DNA of 64,000 nt, from NCBI RefSeq assembly GCF_001678675.1, contig NZ_LZRN01000018.1, forward strand, positions 1-64,000. The letters run 5' to 3'. Below are positions 60,767 to 64,000 of the stretch, piece after piece. A program made the translations under genes and the position numbers. How positions within the stretch are numbered: the stretch's first letter is position 1; each line of letters starts with the position of its first letter. The notes under the pieces are model-generated. The model searched no databases. It was not told where the DNA came from and worked only from the letters and a program-made list of their open reading frames with translations. This DNA is from Gelidibacter algens. GTDB taxonomy: Bacteria; Bacteroidota; Bacteroidia; Flavobacteriales; Flavobacteriaceae.

Positions 60767-61776
60767 TGAGATACGACAGGCAAATAAAATTAGATGAAGT
60801 TGGAGTTTCCGGGCAGGAAAAACTCCGCAAGGCCAGTGTGCTTATCGTTGGCGTGGGCGGACTTGGATGTCCTGCAGCGCAATATCTTACGGGTGCCGGT
60901 GTTGGGAAAATCGGATTGATGGATCACGATACAATTTCCATCACCAATCTGCATCGTCAGGTTTTATATGATGAAAATGATCTCGGAAAACCCAAAGCTT
61001 TGGTCGCAAAACAGAAGCTACACAGGTTGAATAGCGAAGTAGAATTGATTGCGATTGAGGAAGCCTTAACCAAGGATAATGCGGAACAGCTTTTCAACCA
61101 GTACGATCTTATCTTGGATGGTACCGATAATTTTGAAACGAAATACTTGATCAACGATGCCTGTATTTTGGCCGGAAAGCCTTGGGTATATGCGTCGATC
61201 TATAAAAATGAAGGACAGCTTTCCGTCTTTAATTATAAAAACGGGCCCTCATACAGATGTCTTTTTCCGAAGACAACCCGACAAAATGTAAGTTGTGAGG
61301 CAACCGGAGTTTTAGGAGTAGTTCCAGGGATTTTCGGAATGCTTCAGGCGATGGAAGCGCTCAAGATAATTCTGGGTGTTGGTAAAGAGCTCTCAGGAAA
61401 ACTGAAAATATCGAATCTGCTTTCAGGTTCAGAACAAATTCTGAATTTTCAGCAAAGACCGGAAGAGATTGAAAAAGTGAAAAAAATTGGGATCATGCAG
61501 GTGCGTATGGACTGCGAAATGATAGATTCCGATAAAAAATATCTGGATGTTCGGGAGGCGTTTGAACAGCCAAAAGTGACTGCTGCCAATGTAATCCATA
61601 TTCCATTAGGGGAATTAGGGCATCGTTCGAATGAAATTCCGAAGCAAGAAGAAGTACTGGTGTTTTGCCAGTCGGGAAAACGAAGTCAGCAAGCAGTTGC
61701 AATGCTGCAAACAGATTTCGGATTTCAGAATTTAAAAAATGTAAAAGGAGGCATAAAAACTATAACTAATGGATAA
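60766..61776 (+). CDS. moeB: MoeB-type adenylyltransferase with rhodanese domain
   Basis: The 336-residue protein has the E1-like ATP site IVGVGGLGCPAAQYLTGAGV and GLMDHDTISITNLHRQVLY, and a C-terminal rhodanese domain with the active-site Cys in VFCQSGKRSQQAVAML. It adenylates the C-terminus of MoaD and hands it sulfur. The usual zinc CxxC pair is only partly present (YRCLFP instead of CYRC), so the zinc site looks incomplete. A TTG start at 60763 is also possible. It overlaps MoaE by 8 bp. Confidence 0.9.
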   Translation: MRYDRQIKLDEVGVSGQEKLRKASVLIVGVGGLGCPAAQYLTGAGVGKIGLMDHDTISITNLHRQVLYDENDLGKPKALVAKQKLHRLNSEVELIAIEEALTKDNAEQLFNQYDLILDGTDNFETKYLINDACILAGKPWVYASIYKNEGQLSVFNYKNGPSYRCLFPKTTRQNVSCEATGVLGVVPGIFGMLQAMEALKIILGVGKELSGKLKISNLLSGSEQILNFQQRPEEIEKVKKIGIMQVRMDCEMIDSDKKYLDVREAFEQPKVTAANVIHIPLGELGHRSNEIPKQEEVLVFCQSGKRSQQAVAMLQTDFGFQNLKNVKGGIKTITNG

Positions 61777-62212
61777 GAAGAAACCAAAAAAAGTATTCGT
61801 TCATGGCGCCATTCCACCGGAAAAGATCGCCAATTCAATAGCGAATCATCAATCCAAAACCAACATTGGTGCGCATAGCATCTTTCTGGGACAGATTCGT
61901 GCTGATGTAATTGAAGGTAAAACGGTAAGCGCTATTGAGTATTCGGCTTACGAAGATATGGCAGAACGTGTTTTCCATGAGATTAGGGAAGCGGCATTTT
62001 CAAAATTCGATATAACCTGTGCCCATATTTATCATAGTCTGGGCGAGGTGAAAACCGGTGAACTCTGTCTTTTTGTATTTACCTCTTCGGCACACCGAAA
62101 GATTGCAATAGAAGCCTGCAATTATTTCGTGGAAGAGATCAAGGCCAATGTGCCCATTTTCGGAAAAGAGATTTTCGAAGATGAAACCCACCAATGGAAA
62201 GTGAATACATAA
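61769..62212 (+). CDS. moaE: Molybdopterin synthase large subunit MoaE
   Basis: The 147-residue protein has HSIFLGQIRADVIEGKTVSA, HSLGEVKTGELCLFVFTSSA with RKIAIEA, and the end FGKEIFEDETHQWKVN, all MoaE marks with the catalytic Lys in the last. With MoaD it converts precursor Z (cPMP) to molybdopterin by adding two sulfurs. It overlaps moeB by 8 bp and is followed by the moaCB fusion after 1 bp. Confidence 0.92.
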   Translation: MDKKKPKKVFVHGAIPPEKIANSIANHQSKTNIGAHSIFLGQIRADVIEGKTVSAIEYSAYEDMAERVFHEIREAAFSKFDITCAHIYHSLGEVKTGELCLFVFTSSAHRKIAIEACNYFVEEIKANVPIFGKEIFEDETHQWKVNT

Positions 62213-62213
62213 T

Positions 62214-63110
62214 ATGGTTGATATAACCCATAAAATAAATACGTTGAGGGAAGCTACCGCAATTGCGATTGTAAGGACTTCCAACGAAGACACGATAAAG
62301 GCGCTACAGGAAAATAGAGTTCCGAAAGGGAATGTTTTTGAAATGGCCAGAGCTGCAGGATTACTGGGCGTAAAGAAAACGCCAGAGCTGTTGCCAGATT
62401 GCCATCCCTTGCCTATTGAATATACAGGAATCGAATACGAGATCAACGGATTGGAGATACAAATTTCGGTTAAAGTAAAAACCATTTATAAAACTGGTGT
62501 TGAGGTGGAAGCCATGCATGGTGCAAGTATTGTGGCTCTTACGATGTATGACATGCTAAAACCTATCGACAAGAATGTAGAGATCGGGACAATCAAACTT
62601 CAGAATAAAAAGGGAGGAAAATCTTCTTATAAAATTGATGCTGAAGGATTGACTGCAAAGGTCATTGTTTGTTCAGATACCATTTCGAAAGGAAAAGGAG
62701 AAGATAAAGCAGGAAAGGCTATCGTTTCAAAATTGGAAGCACTTGGGATCAAATCTGAACGGATTATTATTCCAGACGAGCCTGAAGAGATAAGATCGGC
62801 TTTAAATTCTGCAGATGCAGATATATTGATTTTCACAGGAGGAACTGGCGTTGGTCCGCGTGACGTAACTCCTGAAACTATAGAACCGATGCTGGATCTA
62901 AAACTAAAAGGCGTTGAAGAACAAATGAGAAATTATGGTCAGCAGCGCATGCCTTACGCGATGCTTTCCAGATCTGTAGCCGGAATAAAAGACGGAAAAG
63001 TTGTTCTGGCATTGCCGGGATCCACCAAAGGAGCTGCAGAATGTATGGATGCAATATTTCCGCACGTATTGCACGTTTTTAAAGTTATAGAAGGAAAAAG
63101 ACATGATTGA
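62214..63110 (+). CDS. moaCB: Bifunctional MoaC-MoaB fusion
   Basis: Residues 1-140 are MoaC (MVDITHKINTLREATAIAIV, NVFEMARAAGLLGVKKT, MHGASIVALTMYDMLKPID), the cPMP synthase. Residues about 145-298 are MoaB/MogA (VIVCSDTISKGKGEDKAG, LIFTGGTGVGPRDVTPE), which adenylates molybdopterin. The fusion is found in a number of Bacteroidota. It overlaps moaA by 8 bp. Confidence 0.92.
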   Translation: MVDITHKINTLREATAIAIVRTSNEDTIKALQENRVPKGNVFEMARAAGLLGVKKTPELLPDCHPLPIEYTGIEYEINGLEIQISVKVKTIYKTGVEVEAMHGASIVALTMYDMLKPIDKNVEIGTIKLQNKKGGKSSYKIDAEGLTAKVIVCSDTISKGKGEDKAGKAIVSKLEALGIKSERIIIPDEPEEIRSALNSADADILIFTGGTGVGPRDVTPETIEPMLDLKLKGVEEQMRNYGQQRMPYAMLSRSVAGIKDGKVVLALPGSTKGAAECMDAIFPHVLHVFKVIEGKRHD

Positions 63111-64000
63111 AGAAAAAAAGAAAATAGTAGATAATTTTGGAAGAGCACATACCTATCTCAGGATCTCGCTGACCGATCGTTGCAACCTGCGTTGTTTTTA
63201 CTGCATGCCAGAAGAAGGAATTGAATTGATGGAAAAGTCCAATATCATGACCATTGAAGAGATCATTGAACTCGCTACAACTTTTCGCGATCTAGGGGTG
63301 GATACCATTCGGCTTACCGGTGGGGAGCCTTTGGTAAGAAAGAATTTCGGGTATCTGGTAGAGGAACTGGCAAAACTGGGAGTGACGCTAAAGATCACCA
63401 CCAACGGAATTATGCTGGATAAATATCTGGATTTATTTCAGAAGATAGGTTTGAAAAAAATCAACCTGAGTTTGGACACTTTGGATAAGGCAAAGTCGGT
63501 TTTCATCACGAAACGGGATTATTTTGAGCGTATCATCAAGAATATCGAAACGGCTCTTGAAATGGATATGGAAGTGAAGTTGAATATTGTGTTGATCAAA
63601 GGTGTAAATGACAATGAGATCAACGATTTTATTGAACTGACCAAAAACAAGAATCTGACCGTAAAATTTATAGAATTCATGCCTTTTAAAGGCAATAAAT
63701 GGGACTGGAGCAAAGGTGTCGGAAAACAGGAAATTCTGGATATTGTTTCTGAACGTTTTGGAAATATTGAAGTATTACAAAACCCAAAGCACAGTACCTC
63801 GTCGAATTTCCAGGTGAAAGGTCACACAGGAAGTTTTGCAATTGTAAGCACGATTACGAATCCCTTCTGCGCCGATTGTAACCGTATTCGTTTAACTGCC
63901 GATGGTAAAATGATGAATTGTTTGTTTGCGAATTCTGAAACCGATCTGCTCACGCCTATGCGTAATGGAGGGGAAATGAACGAGCTAATTATAAACGCGA
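63103..64000 (+). CDS. moaA: GTP 3',8-cyclase MoaA, cut by the window edge
   Basis: The gene starts at ATG 63103 overlapping moaCB by 8 bp and runs off the window after about 299 residues of the usual 330. The radical-SAM motif is RCNLRCFYCMPEEG (CxxxCxxC). A second iron-sulfur region is CADCNRIRLTADGK with MNC following. The other visible parts are IRLTGGEPLVRK and NLSLDTLD. It makes the first pterin intermediate with MoaC. The end is incomplete only because of the window. Confidence 0.92.
   Translation, partial: MIEEKKKIVDNFGRAHTYLRISLTDRCNLRCFYCMPEEGIELMEKSNIMTIEEIIELATTFRDLGVDTIRLTGGEPLVRKNFGYLVEELAKLGVTLKITTNGIMLDKYLDLFQKIGLKKINLSLDTLDKAKSVFITKRDYFERIIKNIETALEMDMEVKLNIVLIKGVNDNEINDFIELTKNKNLTVKFIEFMPFKGNKWDWSKGVGKQEILDIVSERFGNIEVLQNPKHSTSSNFQVKGHTGSFAIVSTITNPFCADCNRIRLTADGKMMNCLFANSETDLLTPMRNGGEMNELIINA

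Overview
The window looks like chromosomal DNA of a member of the Flavobacteriaceae (Bacteroidota). It is AT-rich, promoters resemble the TTG / TAnnTTTG type of that phylum, Shine-Dalgarno sequences are weak, and there is a type IX secretion (T9SS) cluster with a PorP/SprF barrel, an OmpA-PD40 protein and a gliding-motility C-terminal sorting domain. The genus cannot be fixed from this sequence alone.

Layout. 1-1.5 kb: stress genes (DUF892 ferritin-like, CsbD-like) and the tail of a lost short-chain dehydrogenase. 1.5-5.3 kb: a tail-to-tail GH130 and GT4 glycan pair. 5.8-10.7 kb: an endonuclease/exonuclease/phosphatase protein, an IS30-type transposase remnant, an ECF sigma operon with a secreted hydrolase, and DoxX. 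11.2-19.3 kb: the cell-surface/T9SS cluster. 19.3-22.3 kb: a decaying stretch with a collagen-like scrap, two broken universal stress proteins and a VIT-family transporter. 22.4-26.8 kb: a ferric-iron ABC transporter (binding protein, permease, ATPase). 27.2-41.4 kb: a two-component system and its apparent regulon. 41.8-45.2 kb: an MscS channel and a GMC oxidoreductase. 45.6-57.2 kb: three xanthine-dehydrogenase-family enzymes. 57.2-64 kb: a ModE-like regulator and a molybdenum-cofactor operon that runs off the window inside moaA.

The most interesting element is the regulon at 27.15-38.2 kb. Four promoters share one architecture: four 11-bp direct repeats beginning TTAAGCCAATC-TTAA, then 4 nt, then a TACTTTTG-like -7 element, with identical spacing in all four. 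They sit before (1) the response regulator and kinase genes, (2) a thioredoxin / ApbE flavin transferase / DUF4266 / DUF3570 operon of unknown function, (3) no gene, but a roughly 120-nt stretch ending in a strong intrinsic terminator, so a candidate small RNA, and (4) a CusA-type RND pump fused to its own outer-membrane channel. This suggests one envelope metal or redox response made of a sensor, an efflux pump, a flavin/thiol module and a regulatory RNA.

The molybdenum region is coherent. Enzyme set A (minus strand) lacks an export signal, set B has a Tat signal on its 2Fe-2S subunit (PaoABC-like), and set C is an IorAB-like pair with a Tat signal on the large subunit. Downstream genes for cofactor sulfuration (cysteine desulfurase, XdhC), cytidylation (MocA) and synthesis (MoaD, MoeB, MoaE, MoaC-MoaB fusion, MoaA) are mostly overlapped, and a ModE-like palindrome abuts the first of them.
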